Origin: Solimonas terrae
Lineage (GTDB): Bacteria; Pseudomonadota; Gammaproteobacteria; Nevskiales; Nevskiaceae
Length of the DNA stretch: 64,000 nt
NCBI RefSeq assembly: GCF_011067135.1
Contig: NZ_JAAMOW010000001.1
Location: 434,001-498,000 of the forward strand
Direction of reading: 5' to 3'
The translations under genes were made by a program, and so were the position numbers. Below the pieces are notes generated by a model. It did not search any database. It was not told where the DNA came from and was given only the letters and a program-made list of their open reading frames with translations. Position 1 is the first letter of the stretch; every line of letters begins with the position of its first letter. Below, piece by piece: positions 8,825-18,174 of this stretch.

Positions 8825-9331
8825 TCACCACCGAACCTGTTGCGCAAGTCTGGACATCGCGTGCACATCGACATAAGTGCCGTCGCGGAACGCGTACTCG
8901 CGAAATGTGCCATCCACGACGAAGCCGAATTTCCTGTACAAGCCGATCGCGGCCTTATTGTCGGTATAGACCGACAACTCGATCCTGCGTATCGCAAGCC
9001 ACCGCTCTGCCATGTCGATGGCAGCTGCCATCAACGCGCTGCCAACCCCGCGTCGCCGTGCATCGCCTTTGACACCCATGCCGATATTGGCAACATGCCT
9101 GCGGCGAGGTGAGGCCTCGACCAGCAGCGCCAGTTGTCCCAGCACCTCGCCTCCATCACAGGCAACGAAGCTGTAGGCTCCGTCCGGCAACACACCAAGC
9201 TTCCTGGTCCAGGCAGCAGCCGATGGCAATGGCAACTGCAAGGTATTGGCATAGACCGCGGGCTCGGCATAGATCTGCCGAATCTGCTCTATGTCCCGAT
9301 CATCACTATGTCGAACTTCCAACGCTTTCAT
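8825..9331 (-). CDS. yhhY: YhhY-type GNAT N-acetyltransferase
   Basis: This GNAT acetyltransferase aligns along its length with E. coli YhhY (AaaT), reported to acetylate amino acids: IRQIYAEPAVYANTLQLPLPS matches the family opening, PRRRHVANIGMGV and RRRGVGSALM form the acetyl-CoA loop, and RIELSVYTDNKAAIGLY and KFGFVVDGT are conserved. I start it at the ATG at 9331 because an AGGGGA sits six bases upstream; an extra eight residues are possible. It is monocistronic, with a terminator upstream separating it from recJ. The exact substrate is inferred by homology. Confidence 0.85.
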   Translation of the reverse strand: MKALEVRHSDDRDIEQIRQIYAEPAVYANTLQLPLPSAAAWTRKLGVLPDGAYSFVACDGGEVLGQLALLVEASPRRRHVANIGMGVKGDARRRGVGSALMAAAIDMAERWLAIRRIELSVYTDNKAAIGLYRKFGFVVDGTFREYAFRDGTYVDVHAMSRLAQQVRW

Positions 9332-9369
9332 CGCGATCCCCTGACGTGAAGCCATTCGGCGGGACCAAC

Positions 9370-9397
9370 AAAAAACCCGCCTGGTGGCGGGTTTTTT
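9370..9397 (-). terminator. Intrinsic terminator after recJ
   Basis: A perfect 12-bp stem, AAAAAACCCGCC with GGCGGGTTTTTT, encloses the loop TGGT. It sits about 160 bp after the recJ stop on the minus strand and just upstream of the next gene, so it most likely ends recJ transcription. The A/T tails make it usable in both directions. Confidence 0.85.
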
Positions 9398-9559
9398 GGC
9401 AAGCAGCCAGCATTATCCCCACCAATCAATATTGGCGGCAGTAAGTCGGCTCGAGACAAAGGAAACTGGGCAAATCATTTGATGATGCTATCACCGGGCT
9501 GTCATTGATGTCCAAAAGTGCAGCAGCACCCCGCGTGCATTTGGAAATGAGAAAACAAT

Positions 9560-11284
9560 TCAGCTCCGCCATACGTCGTCAACATACAACTCCAGACTCT
9601 CAGCATCGCGCCAGCGATTGATCCCCAGCCTGTAGGTCGCGTGCAGCCAGCCGCCATCGCAGAGCTGTTCGACGCCATCGAAGTGAATCGCGCCGAGTGC
9701 GCCGGAAGAGTGCGCGAGGCGGTATTTGACGTGGCGGTCCTTGAGCACGCGGTAGTCGAGAATGCGGAAGCGCCCTTCGAACAACGGTTCGGCGAAGCCC
9801 TGTCCCCAGGGGCCGGCGCGCTCAAGCGCATGGGCAGTTTCGAGGCTCAATTCGCTTTCACCGAGTTCGCCATCGGTGTGGACGATGCGGGCGAGCGTGT
9901 CGTCGTCGAGCAGTTCCATGCAGACGGCGTCGAAGGCTTGCGCGAAGGTCTCGTAGTCGGACTCCGCGATCGTCATGCCGGCCGCCATCGCATGGCCGCC
10001 GTAGCGATGCAGCAGGCCGGGCGTACGTGCGTCGAGCAGTACCAGCGCATCGCGCAGGTGCAGGCCGGGGATCGAACGACCCGAGCCTTTCAGCAAGCCA
10101 CCGTCCTGCGCACGCGCGAAGGCGATGGTCGGGCGATGCAGTCTGTCTTTGACCTTTGAAGCAACGAGACCGACGACGCCTTCGTGCCAGCCGTCGTCGA
10201 ACAGGCAGACGCCGGCGGCATCGCTGTCTTCGACCAGCACCAGCGCTTCGTCACGCATCTGCGCTTCGATCTCGCGGCGCTCGCGATTGAATTGGTCGAG
10301 CCGACGCGCCAACGACAAGGCCGTCTCGAAGTCGGTCGCCAGCAGGCAGTCGATGCCGGTGCGGATATCGTCGAGACGGCCGGCCGCGTTGATGCGCGGC
10401 CCGAGCACGAAACCGAGATCGCTGGCCGTCAGCTGCGCCGGATCGCGACCGGCGACCTGCAACAGCGCCTGCACACCGGGACGCGCACGACCTGCGCGGA
10501 TGCGCGCGAGGCCCTGACTGACGAGAATGCGGTTGTTGTAGTCGAGCCTGACGACATCGGCGACGGTGCCGATCGCGACCAGATCCAGCAGCTCCGCGAG
10601 GTTCGGGCCGCCGTCGAACGCGCCGCGGGCACGCAGCAGTGCGCGCGTCGCCAACAGCACGTAGAACATCACGCCGACACCGGCAAGGTTCTTGGAGACA
10701 AAGGTGCAGCCGGGCTGGTTCGGATTGACGATGGCGTCGGCCGCGGGCAGTGCGTGACCCGGCAGGTGATGATCGGTTACCAGCACCTGCAGACCCAGTT
10801 CCCTCGCCCGCGCGACGCCGTCGACACTGGCAATGCCGTTGTCGACCGTGACGAGCAGCGTGGCGCCGGTCTGCGCCGCGAGTTCGGCGAGCCCCGGCGA
10901 CAGTCCGTAGCCCATGCGGAAACGATCCGGCACGACGTAATGCACTTCGCGCGCGCCCAGCGCGCGCAAGCCGAGGATGGCGATGGCAGTGCCGGTCGCG
11001 CCGTCGCAGTCGTAGTCGCCGGCGATGACGATGCCGCGGCCGTCGGCGATCGCGTCCGCGAGCAAGGCCGCGGCGTTGTCGATGCCCCGCAGCGTCGTCG
11101 GGGCTTGCAGTCGGGCGGCTTCCAGTTGCAGCTGTTCGGCGGTGACGGCGCGTGCGGCGTAGAGACGTCGGACGACCGGGTGCAGCGTGTCGGGTAGCGC
11201 GTGGATGTCGCCCGGCGGGCGGCGCTCGAAACGGGGACTCACGGCGGTGCTTCTTTGCGGTTTCGGGTCGGCATGGGAAAACAT
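9560..11284 (-). CDS. recJ: RecJ single-strand 5'-3' exonuclease
   Basis: RecJ degrades 5' single-stranded DNA in RecF-pathway recombination and mismatch repair. The 574-residue product has the DHH phosphoesterase signature: GDYDCDGATGTAI, VTVDNG, VTDHHLPG and INAAGRLDD, and the DHHA1 block with KGSGRSIPG and GGHAMAAGMT. The length is close to E. coli RecJ (577). The start is uncertain: a GTG 15 codons in (9239 plus 2000, i.e. 11239) also fits the family N-terminus. It is separated from thrC by about 260 bp of repeat-like sequence. Confidence 0.93.
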   Translation of the reverse strand: MFSHADPKPQRSTAVSPRFERRPPGDIHALPDTLHPVVRRLYAARAVTAEQLQLEAARLQAPTTLRGIDNAAALLADAIADGRGIVIAGDYDCDGATGTAIAILGLRALGAREVHYVVPDRFRMGYGLSPGLAELAAQTGATLLVTVDNGIASVDGVARARELGLQVLVTDHHLPGHALPAADAIVNPNQPGCTFVSKNLAGVGVMFYVLLATRALLRARGAFDGGPNLAELLDLVAIGTVADVVRLDYNNRILVSQGLARIRAGRARPGVQALLQVAGRDPAQLTASDLGFVLGPRINAAGRLDDIRTGIDCLLATDFETALSLARRLDQFNRERREIEAQMRDEALVLVEDSDAAGVCLFDDGWHEGVVGLVASKVKDRLHRPTIAFARAQDGGLLKGSGRSIPGLHLRDALVLLDARTPGLLHRYGGHAMAAGMTIAESDYETFAQAFDAVCMELLDDDTLARIVHTDGELGESELSLETAHALERAGPWGQGFAEPLFEGRFRILDYRVLKDRHVKYRLAHSSGALGAIHFDGVEQLCDGGWLHATYRLGINRWRDAESLELYVDDVWRS

Positions 11285-11359
11285 GTGGCGCTATCTTGCC
11301 GGTTTATTGCGCGTGGCGAAGGTCCGTGTCCGGTTAGTCCTTCGGCTGACGGCTACCTG

Positions 11360-11520
11360 GCCCTCTCCTCCTGGGAGGAGCGGATTGGGTGAGGAGGGGC
11401 GGCGCGAGACGAACGTTCGGGGCGACGCGCTGGCACCCACTTCCCCCAAGCCCTCCACCCGCTCGCGGGCGGAGGGGGCCCACAACGGCTGAGACATCTC
11501 CCCTTGGTGGAGGAAAGGTT
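11360..11520. repeat. REP-like GC-rich intergenic repeat between thrC and recJ
   Basis: The region contains CCCTCTCCTCCTGGGAGGAG followed by GGTGAGGAGGGG, then a second pyrimidine/purine pair (CCCTCCACCCGCTCGCG with GGCGGAGGGGG). Read on the minus strand it gives SPNPLLPGGEG, a peptide commonly seen when interspersed proteobacterial intergenic repeats are translated. It is probably one copy of a dispersed repeat family; only this copy lies in the window. Confidence 0.45.
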
Positions 11521-11545
11521 CGGATGCGGAGAAGGCCGTTGGCGC

Positions 11546-12661
11546 CTACAGGTGCGCGAGCAGCGCTTTTTCGACGGCGGCGCGTTCGGCGGGGACCTGG
11601 ATCAGGCCCTTGAGTCCGTCCCTCATGACGATATCCGGGTCCTTGAGGCCGTTGCCGGTCAGGGTGCAGACCACGGTCGAGCCTTGCGCGATCTTGCCGG
11701 ACTTGATGTCACGCAGCGCGCCGCACAGCGAAGCGGCCGATGCCGGTTCGCAGAACACACCCTCGCTGCCCGCCAGCAGCTTTTGCGTGGCGAGGATTTC
11801 GTCGTCCGTGCACTCGTCGAACCAGCCGTCGGATTCCTTCTGCAGCGCCCATGCGAGCTGCCAGGACTGCGGGTCGCCGATGCGGATCGCGGTGGCGACG
11901 GTTTCCGGATTCCTGACCGGACCGCCGCGCATGAACGGCGCGCTGCCTGCGGCCTGGTAACCGACCATGCGCGGACGCTTGCCGGTCAGCGGCTGATCGA
12001 GGAAGCGGCCGTCGCCGTGGTAGGCGCTGATCGACGTCGCAATGCCGGCCATTTCGCTGTAGCCGATCCAGTGCGCACTGATGTTGCCGGCGTTGCCGAC
12101 CGGCAGGCAGTGGAAGTCCGGCGCGCGGCCGAGCGCTTCGACGATCTCGAACGAAGCCGTCTTCTGCCCCTGCAGGCGATACGGATTGATGGAATTGACG
12201 ATGGCGACCGGCGTGGTTTCGCCGATCTCCTTGACCAGACGCATGCCGTCGTCGAAGTTGCCCTGGATCTGCAGCACGACGGCGCCGTGCACGACCGCCT
12301 GCGCGAGCTTGCCGAGCGCGATCTTGCCGTCCGGAATCAGCACGAACGCCGTGACGCCCGCACGCACGGCGTACGCCGCGGCGGCGGCCGAGGTATTGCC
12401 GGTCGACGCGCAGATGATTGCCTTCGCGCCTTCGTGCACGGCCTGCGTGACGGCCACCGTCATGCCGCGATCCTTGAACGAACCGGTCGGGTTCAAGCCC
12501 TCGAACTTCACGTACAGCTCGCCTTCGAAACCGACCTGCCGGGGCAGGTTCTCGAGCTTGATCAGCGGCGTGCGGCCTTCGCCGAGGGAAATCGCGCGGG
12601 CATCGGCAGCCAGCGGCAGGCGGTTGCGATAGTGTTCGATCAGGCCGGTATAACGGGTCAC
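11546..12661 (-). CDS. thrC: Threonine synthase
   Basis: ThrC converts O-phospho-homoserine to threonine with PLP, the last step of the pathway. The 371-residue protein has the PLP lysine in GLNPTGSFKDRGM and the phosphate-binding ASTGNTSAA. This is the short class of threonine synthase, shorter than the E. coli enzyme (428). It follows a GNAT gene by 21 bp, itself overlapping hom, so hom, the GNAT gene and thrC form one operon. No homoserine kinase (thrB) is visible here, so that step must be encoded elsewhere. Confidence 0.92.
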   Translation of the reverse strand: MTRYTGLIEHYRNRLPLAADARAISLGEGRTPLIKLENLPRQVGFEGELYVKFEGLNPTGSFKDRGMTVAVTQAVHEGAKAIICASTGNTSAAAAAYAVRAGVTAFVLIPDGKIALGKLAQAVVHGAVVLQIQGNFDDGMRLVKEIGETTPVAIVNSINPYRLQGQKTASFEIVEALGRAPDFHCLPVGNAGNISAHWIGYSEMAGIATSISAYHGDGRFLDQPLTGKRPRMVGYQAAGSAPFMRGGPVRNPETVATAIRIGDPQSWQLAWALQKESDGWFDECTDDEILATQKLLAGSEGVFCEPASAASLCGALRDIKSGKIAQGSTVVCTLTGNGLKDPDIVMRDGLKGLIQVPAERAAVEKALLAHL

Positions 12662-12682
12662 TTCGATTCTCGGTTTACGACT

Positions 12683-13288
12683 TCAAAAACGGGGCGCCAG
12701 CAGCGTTTCGAGATGCCGCTTCACATGCGGCCACTCGACGTCGACGACGCTGAAGTAGACGCTGTCGCGCACGCGGCCGGACTCGGTCAGCATGTGGCGG
12801 CGGAACACGCCTTCCTCGCTTGCGCCGATGCGCTTGAGCGCGCGCCGCGACTTTTCGTTCAGCACGTCGGTCTTGAACTCGACGCGCATCAGGCCCAGTG
12901 CCTCGAACGCGTGGCGCAACATCAGATATTTCGATTCGGTGTTGATCGGCGTGCGCTGATACGCCGGCGCCAGCCAGGTCCAGCCGATTTCGGCGCGACG
13001 ATGCCGCTGATCGAACGCACCGAAACGCGTGCTGCCGATGATGCGGCCGCTGGCGGCATCGATCTGCACGAACGGCAGCGCCGTGCCGGCCGCGCGTGCG
13101 GCCAGCGATACCTCGACGAAGCGACGCATCCCGTCCGGCGTCGCTGCCGACTCCGGATACCAGGCCCAGATCGCCGGATCGCTGCCGACCGCGATCAGCG
13201 CGTCGAGATGCATCGCCTGCAGCGGTTCGAGGCGGACGTGCTCTCCGCTCAGGACCGGCAGGTCCGGTGCTGCGAAATCGCCGTGCAT
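12683..13288 (-). CDS. RimJ/RimL-like GNAT acetyltransferase in the threonine operon
   Basis: A 201-residue GNAT protein of the RimJ/RimL/YdaF branch. It opens with LSGEHVRLEPLQAMHLDAL, has FVQIDAASGRIIGSTRFG and the acetyl-CoA region near AYQRTPINTESKYLMLRHAF, and ends with NEKSRRALKRIGASEEG. Its ATG overlaps the hom stop by one base (TGATG) and thrC starts 21 bp after its end. That position suggests co-expression with threonine synthesis, but the substrate is unknown: a protein N-terminus, an amino acid or a ribosomal protein are all possible. Confidence 0.85.
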   Translation of the reverse strand: MHGDFAAPDLPVLSGEHVRLEPLQAMHLDALIAVGSDPAIWAWYPESAATPDGMRRFVEVSLAARAAGTALPFVQIDAASGRIIGSTRFGAFDQRHRRAEIGWTWLAPAYQRTPINTESKYLMLRHAFEALGLMRVEFKTDVLNEKSRRALKRIGASEEGVFRRHMLTESGRVRDSVYFSVVDVEWPHVKRHLETLLAPRF

Positions 13289-14610
13289 CAGTCGAACTTC
13301 TCGACGCGGAAACGCGCCGCATCTTCACGCACGAACGGCAGTGCGCGCATTTCGTTGACCGCGTGATCGAAGCGATGCTGCGGAATCACCGAGGTGATCA
13401 GCGCGACATTGGCATCCTCGTGACCGCGCGGCTCGCGCTGCAGGATCGCCTCGACGCTGATGTCGTGGCTGGCGAGGATGGCGGTCAGCTTCGACAGCAC
13501 GCCCGGTTCGTCGGCCACTTTCAGGCGCAGATAGAACGCGCTCGCCACTTCGGCGGACGGCACGATCGGCAGGGCACGTACGGCATCCGGCTGGAACGCC
13601 AGCGCCGGCACCGCATGCCGCGCATCGGCGCCGAGTCCGCGCGCCAGATCGATCAGATCGGCAACCACCGCCGACGCCGTGGCATCGCCACCGGCGCCGC
13701 GGCCATAGAAGCCGACTTCGCCGACGGCATCGCCGCGCACCACCACCGAATTCAGGACGCCGTCGACCTTGGCAAGCAGCGTGTTGTCCGGCACCAGGGT
13801 CGGATGTACCCGCAACTCGATGCCCTGTTCGCTGCCCTTGCCGCTGCGCTTGGCAATGCCGAGCAGCTTGATGCGATACCCGAACACCTGCGCGATCTGG
13901 ATGTCCTGCGGCGTCACGCGCGTGATGCCTTCGACCGCGACCGATCCGTAATCCAGCGGCGTGCCGAACGCGATGCTGGCGAGGATGGCCAGCTTGTGCG
14001 CGGAGTCCATGCCTTCGATGTCGAAAGTCGGATCGGCCTCGGCATAGCCAAGCCGCTGCGCGTCGCGCAGGGCATCGTCGAACGCGGTGCCGTTTTCCTG
14101 CATCTGCGTGAGGATGTAGTTGCAGGTGCCGTTGATGATGCCGGCGAGCCGTTCGACGCGATTGCCGGCCAGGCCCTCGCGCACCGCCTTGATGACCGGA
14201 ATGCCACCGGCCACCGCGGCTTCGAACGCCACGCTCGCGCCGCTGGCCCGGGCCGCCGCGAACACGCGGTTGCCGTCTTCGGCGATCAGGGCCTTGTTGG
14301 CCGTCACCACCGACTTGCCGCGCGCGAGTGCGGCCAGGATCAGTTCGCGTGCCGGACTGATGCCGCCGACCGTCTCGACCAGCAGATCGACATCGGCTTC
14401 GCGCGCCAGCTGCATGGCATCGGCGAGCGTCGTGATGCCGGACAGATCGCAGTCGCGCGCCTTGCCGGCATCGCGCACCGACGCATGCGTGACGACCAGC
14501 GGCCGCCCGACGCGACGCGCTATCTCGTCGGCATTGTTCTTCAGGAGGCGGACCACACCCTGCCCGACCGTGCCGAGGCCGATGACCCCGACTTTTATCG
14601 CTGCACTCAT
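13288..14610 (-). CDS. hom: Homoserine dehydrogenase
   Basis: Hom reduces aspartate semialdehyde to homoserine, the branch to threonine and methionine. It is a stand-alone 440-residue enzyme, not fused to aspartokinase. The Rossmann motif GVIGLGTVGQGV is at the N-terminus, NGTCNYILTQM and YAEADPTFDIEGMD mark the catalytic domain, and a C-terminal ACT domain (about 355-435, AFYLRLKVADEPGVLSKL) suggests threonine feedback. I chose the ATG at 14610 (MSAAIKVG); an upstream in-frame ATG adds 12 residues. Confidence 0.93.
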   Translation of the reverse strand: MSAAIKVGVIGLGTVGQGVVRLLKNNADEIARRVGRPLVVTHASVRDAGKARDCDLSGITTLADAMQLAREADVDLLVETVGGISPARELILAALARGKSVVTANKALIAEDGNRVFAAARASGASVAFEAAVAGGIPVIKAVREGLAGNRVERLAGIINGTCNYILTQMQENGTAFDDALRDAQRLGYAEADPTFDIEGMDSAHKLAILASIAFGTPLDYGSVAVEGITRVTPQDIQIAQVFGYRIKLLGIAKRSGKGSEQGIELRVHPTLVPDNTLLAKVDGVLNSVVVRGDAVGEVGFYGRGAGGDATASAVVADLIDLARGLGADARHAVPALAFQPDAVRALPIVPSAEVASAFYLRLKVADEPGVLSKLTAILASHDISVEAILQREPRGHEDANVALITSVIPQHRFDHAVNEMRALPFVREDAARFRVEKFD

Positions 14611-14719
14611 TTCGCTTCTGTGTCCATGTTCATCAAAGCCATCCATGGCGAGACTGCGCTTGTCCGAATGACCCCAGGCCCGGGCTCCCCGCCCGGGCGC
14701 TCGGCGTCGCGAGTGCCAT

Positions 14720-15961
14720 TCAAGGCAGCCGCGACGCCTCGCCCTTCAGCATCTTCTTGATCCCGCGAATCGCCTGACGCGTGCGGTGCTCGTTCTCGAT
14801 CAGCGCGAAACGCACATGCGTGTCGCCGTATTCACCGAAGCCGATACCCGGCGAGACCGCAACCTTGGCCTCTTCCATCAGCTTCTTCGCGAACTCCAGC
14901 GAACCCATGGCCTTGAACGGCTCGGGAATCTCCGCCCAGACGAACATCGTCGCCTTCGGCTTTTCGACCTTCCAGCCGGCCGCGTTGAGGCCGTCGCACA
15001 ACACATTGCGCCGGTGTTCATACATGTGGCGAATCTCGGCGACGCATTGCTGCGGACCTTCCAGCGCGGCGATCGCGGCGACCTGGATCGGCGTGAACAT
15101 GCCGTAGTCCAGATAGCTCTTGATGCGCGCGAGCGCGGCAACCAGCGTCGGATTGCCGACCATGAAGCCGACGCGCCAGCCCGGCATGTTGTAGCTCTTG
15201 GACAGCGTGAAGAACTCGACGGCGACATCCTTGGCGCCCGGCACCTGCATCACGCTCGGCGCGGTGTAGCCGTCGAACACGATGTCGGCATAGGCCAGAT
15301 CGTGGACCAGCCAGATTTCGTTTTCGCGGCAGATCGCGACGACCTTCTCGAAGAAGTCCAGCTCGACGCACTGCGTCGTCGGATTGCCCGGGAAGTTGAG
15401 GATCAGCATCTTCGGTGCCGGCCAGGATTCCTTGATGGCCTTCTGCAGCTCTTCGAAGAAGTCGACGTCCGGTGTCATCCGTACATGGCGTACGTCGGCA
15501 CCGGCCAGCACCACGCCATACGGGTGGATCGGATAGGCCGGGTTCGGCACCAGCACGACATCGCCGGCGCCCAGTGTCGCGAACGCCAGATGCGCGAGCC
15601 CTTCCTTGGAGCCGATCGTTGCGATCACTTCGCTTTCCGGATCGAGATCGACGTCGTAGCGCTGCTTGTACCAGCGCGCCATCGCGCGACGCAGGCGCGG
15701 AATGCCCTTGGAGACCGAATAGCGGTGCGTGTGCACGCCTTCTTCGTCGTGCAGCTCCGGCTTGACGTAGTCGGAGTCGGTGCCGCGCACGGACGCCTCG
15801 ACCAGCTTGTCGAGGATGTGCTTGGGCGTCGGCTGGTCCGGGTTGCCCATCGAGAAGTCGATGACATCGTCGCCGCGAGCTCGGGCCGCCTTCTTCAGAT
15901 CACCAACGATATTGAAGACGTAGGGCGGCAGGCGCTGGATGCGCGGGAAGACGGTTTTCAC
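14720..15961 (-). CDS. alaC: AlaC-type alanine aminotransferase
   Basis: This PLP aminotransferase matches E. coli AlaC (YfdZ), which makes alanine from pyruvate and glutamate: [51 protein letters not shown] and [18 protein letters not shown], with the PLP lysine near K255. I start it at the GTG at 15961 (413 residues, E. coli 412), because it is preceded by AAGG and aligns with the family start; the open frame runs 32 codons further. Residues about 60-78 are a short insertion relative to E. coli. It lies about 110 bp upstream of hom and may share its transcript. Confidence 0.9.
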   Translation of the reverse strand: MKTVFPRIQRLPPYVFNIVGDLKKAARARGDDVIDFSMGNPDQPTPKHILDKLVEASVRGTDSDYVKPELHDEEGVHTHRYSVSKGIPRLRRAMARWYKQRYDVDLDPESEVIATIGSKEGLAHLAFATLGAGDVVLVPNPAYPIHPYGVVLAGADVRHVRMTPDVDFFEELQKAIKESWPAPKMLILNFPGNPTTQCVELDFFEKVVAICRENEIWLVHDLAYADIVFDGYTAPSVMQVPGAKDVAVEFFTLSKSYNMPGWRVGFMVGNPTLVAALARIKSYLDYGMFTPIQVAAIAALEGPQQCVAEIRHMYEHRRNVLCDGLNAAGWKVEKPKATMFVWAEIPEPFKAMGSLEFAKKLMEEAKVAVSPGIGFGEYGDTHVRFALIENEHRTRQAIRGIKKMLKGEASRLP

Positions 15962-16246
15962 GGGGACCTTGGACGGATGGAAACAGCGATTGGAATTTCG
16001 TTCCGGAGCGGACCGAAAAAGGGGCGGTATTAAATCAAGTTGGGGGTTTTCCCGCAACCGCGGTGACGTCGCGAAATCCTAGCTTTCACAAGGGTTTCGG
16101 CGGCATTTCGCGCCGCGGGCGTGCGGCCTGCACGGCGCCGCCCGAGCGATTCCGGCACGCCGTGCATTGACCACCGTCAATCGCCACGATGCCAGTGCAC
16201 CGCAGGATCGGCGCCGGCCCCTCCCGCCGCCTGCCATCGCTCCGCC
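15962..16246. promoter_or_regulatory. Divergent intergenic region between alaC and the desaturase gene
   Basis: The two genes point away from each other, so this 285-bp stretch must carry both promoters. I see no clear -35/-10 pair, operator or leader structure. Confidence 0.35.
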
Positions 16247-17305
16247 ATGCCTGACTATACCGCCACACCGGATGCTGCCCTGCCGTCACGCAAGACGATC
16301 CGCGACTGGCTGCAGGGCGAGCGGCGTCGATCCACCGCACGGGCGCTGCTCCTGGCCGCCGTCGACAGCCTGCTGTTTGCCGCCGCGCTCGCGGCCGTCG
16401 TCATCGCGCCGTGGTGGCCGCTGAAGCTGCTGATCGGATTCACGCTCGGCCTGATCATCGGTCGTCTGTTCATCATCGGCCACGATGCCTGTCACCAGTC
16501 GCTGACGCGGCATCGCGGCCTCAACCGCTGGCTCGGCCGCCTGGTGTTCCTGCCGTCGCTGACGCCATACAGCCTCTGGGAAGTCGGCCACAACGTCGTC
16601 CATCACGGCTACACGAACCTCAAGGGTTTCGACTTCGTCTGGGCACCGCTGACGTTGGCGGAATTCCGTGCGCTGCCGGGCTGGCGGCGACGACTGGAGC
16701 GCGTCTATCGCAGCGGCTGGGCACCCGGCCTCTACTATCTGATCGAGGTCTGGGGCGGACACATGATGCTGGCCGGACGCGACTCGCCAGGCGGCGGTCG
16801 GCGCGCCTTCCTGTTCGATCGTCTGCTGGTCTGCAGCTTTGCCGCGCTGTGGATCGCGGGCCTGCTGATCGCCGCAGACCGCAGCGGGCAATCGCGATTC
16901 CTGCTGCTGGCCTGCGGCTTCGTCGTGCCGTTCCTGAGCTGGAACATGCTGATGGGTTTCGTCATCTATGCCCATCACACGCATCGGACGATCGTCTGGC
17001 ACGTCGACAAGCGCGACTGGGCGGCCGCCGTGCCGTTCGTGTCGACCACCGTGCATCTGCGCTTCGGCCGCGGCATCGGCGGTCTGCTGCATCACATCAT
17101 GGAACACACGGCCCATCATGTGGACATGGGCATCCCGCTGTACCGGCTGCGCCGCGCGCAGGCGCGCCTCGAAGCGGCACTGCCGGGCCGCATCGCAATC
17201 CAGGATTTCTCGTGGCGCTGGTACTTCGCGACGGCGCGCTGCTGCAAGCTGTTCGACTTCGAGCGCCGCCGCTGGACCGGCTTCGACGGCAGGCCGGCAA
17301 GCTGA
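16247..17305 (+). CDS. Membrane fatty-acid desaturase
   Basis: A 352-residue integral membrane di-iron desaturase of the FA_desaturase family. All three histidine boxes are present: HDACH at 79-83, HNVVHH at 115-120 and HHIMEHTAHH at 282-291, with a further HHTH near 243-246. Hydrophobic segments lie near 36-78, 190-210 and 217-241. The ATG at 16247 gives a family-like N-terminus, but the frame is open upstream and no strong ribosome binding site is visible, so the start is uncertain. Related enzymes act on fatty acyl chains, carotenoids or alkanes; the substrate cannot be decided here. It converges on nlpD with only 9 bp between the stops. Confidence 0.82.
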   Translation: MPDYTATPDAALPSRKTIRDWLQGERRRSTARALLLAAVDSLLFAAALAAVVIAPWWPLKLLIGFTLGLIIGRLFIIGHDACHQSLTRHRGLNRWLGRLVFLPSLTPYSLWEVGHNVVHHGYTNLKGFDFVWAPLTLAEFRALPGWRRRLERVYRSGWAPGLYYLIEVWGGHMMLAGRDSPGGGRRAFLFDRLLVCSFAALWIAGLLIAADRSGQSRFLLLACGFVVPFLSWNMLMGFVIYAHHTHRTIVWHVDKRDWAAAVPFVSTTVHLRFGRGIGGLLHHIMEHTAHHVDMGIPLYRLRRAQARLEAALPGRIAIQDFSWRWYFATARCCKLFDFERRRWTGFDGRPAS

Positions 17306-17314
17306 GCGGGCGAT

Positions 17315-18148
17315 TCAGTTGCGGGTTCGCGCCGGCAGCTTGCTCGCCGGGCTGATCGGTTCGCCCTTTTCGCGAATCTCGAAATGCAGCATGGGCTTGT
17401 TCTCGGGCCCCAGGCCCATCTCGCCGATCGGCTGGCCGGCGGTGACGACATCGCCTTCCTTGACGTAGCGCTTGCTGTTGTAGCCGTAGGCCGACAGGAA
17501 GACGTCGTCGTGCTTGATGATGATCAGCTCGCCATAACCCTTGAGCGCGTTGCCGCTGTAGACGACGCGACCGGGTGCGGCGGCGAGCACCGGCTGTCCG
17601 ACCACACCGCCGAAATCGACGCCCTTGCTGCCCTGCTGACCGAAGCCGCGCACGACCGGCGCCTGATTGACCGGCCACACCCAGCTGTAGCCGCCGGCGC
17701 TGGCGTCGTCGTCGTCGTTGCCGGCGGGCGCCACCGACGCGACCACCGGCGGCGGCGTGTCGGCATTCACCACCTGCGCCTGCGAGGCATCCGCGTCATT
17801 GATCGGCCGCGTCTGCATCACGCCGATCTGCTGTCGCGGCGGTGCGGCCTCGACGCGCGGCGGCTTCAGCCGCAGCACTTCGCCGGGATGAATCAGATAG
17901 TCGGAACCGATGCCGTTCCAGCGCGCGAGCGCGCGAAAGTCGACGCTGTTGCGGAACGCGATCGCATACACCGTGTCGCCCGGCCGCACCACGTACTCGT
18001 TGGGACCCGGCATGCGATCGGGCACCACCCCGGCTTCGAGACCGGGACGGCGCCACGGCTTGTCCCAGGAAGCCCAGCCGGCGCAGCCCTGCAGCGTCAG
18101 CAAGGTCAGCAACAGCATCGGTACCGCGAGCGATGTCGGGCGGATCAT
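17315..18148 (-). CDS. nlpD: NlpD-like lipoprotein, LysM plus degenerate LytM domain
   Basis: NlpD is an outer-membrane lipoprotein that activates the amidase AmiC during cell separation. The 277-residue product has a lipobox ending at C22 (LLTLQGC), a LysM domain at about 43-88 (YVVRPGDTVYAIAFRNS), a linker and a C-terminal LytM/M23 domain at about 165-265. Zinc ligands are missing: GVDFGG replaces the usual HxxxD block and the last HxH is MLHFEIR, so it should be catalytically inactive like known NlpD. It lies downstream of dedA, pcm and surE as in other gammaproteobacteria, but rpoS, which normally follows, is replaced by the convergent desaturase gene. Confidence 0.9.
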   Translation of the reverse strand: MIRPTSLAVPMLLLTLLTLQGCAGWASWDKPWRRPGLEAGVVPDRMPGPNEYVVRPGDTVYAIAFRNSVDFRALARWNGIGSDYLIHPGEVLRLKPPRVEAAPPRQQIGVMQTRPINDADASQAQVVNADTPPPVVASVAPAGNDDDDASAGGYSWVWPVNQAPVVRGFGQQGSKGVDFGGVVGQPVLAAAPGRVVYSGNALKGYGELIIIKHDDVFLSAYGYNSKRYVKEGDVVTAGQPIGEMGLGPENKPMLHFEIREKGEPISPASKLPARTRN

Positions 18149-18174
18149 TTGCAGATCGTTCTCGGCGCGGCGCA

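Noticed and set aside
8437-8997. A 186-codon minus-strand frame
   Set aside because: It overlaps the clear acetyltransferase gene in another frame and lacks a plausible protein composition.
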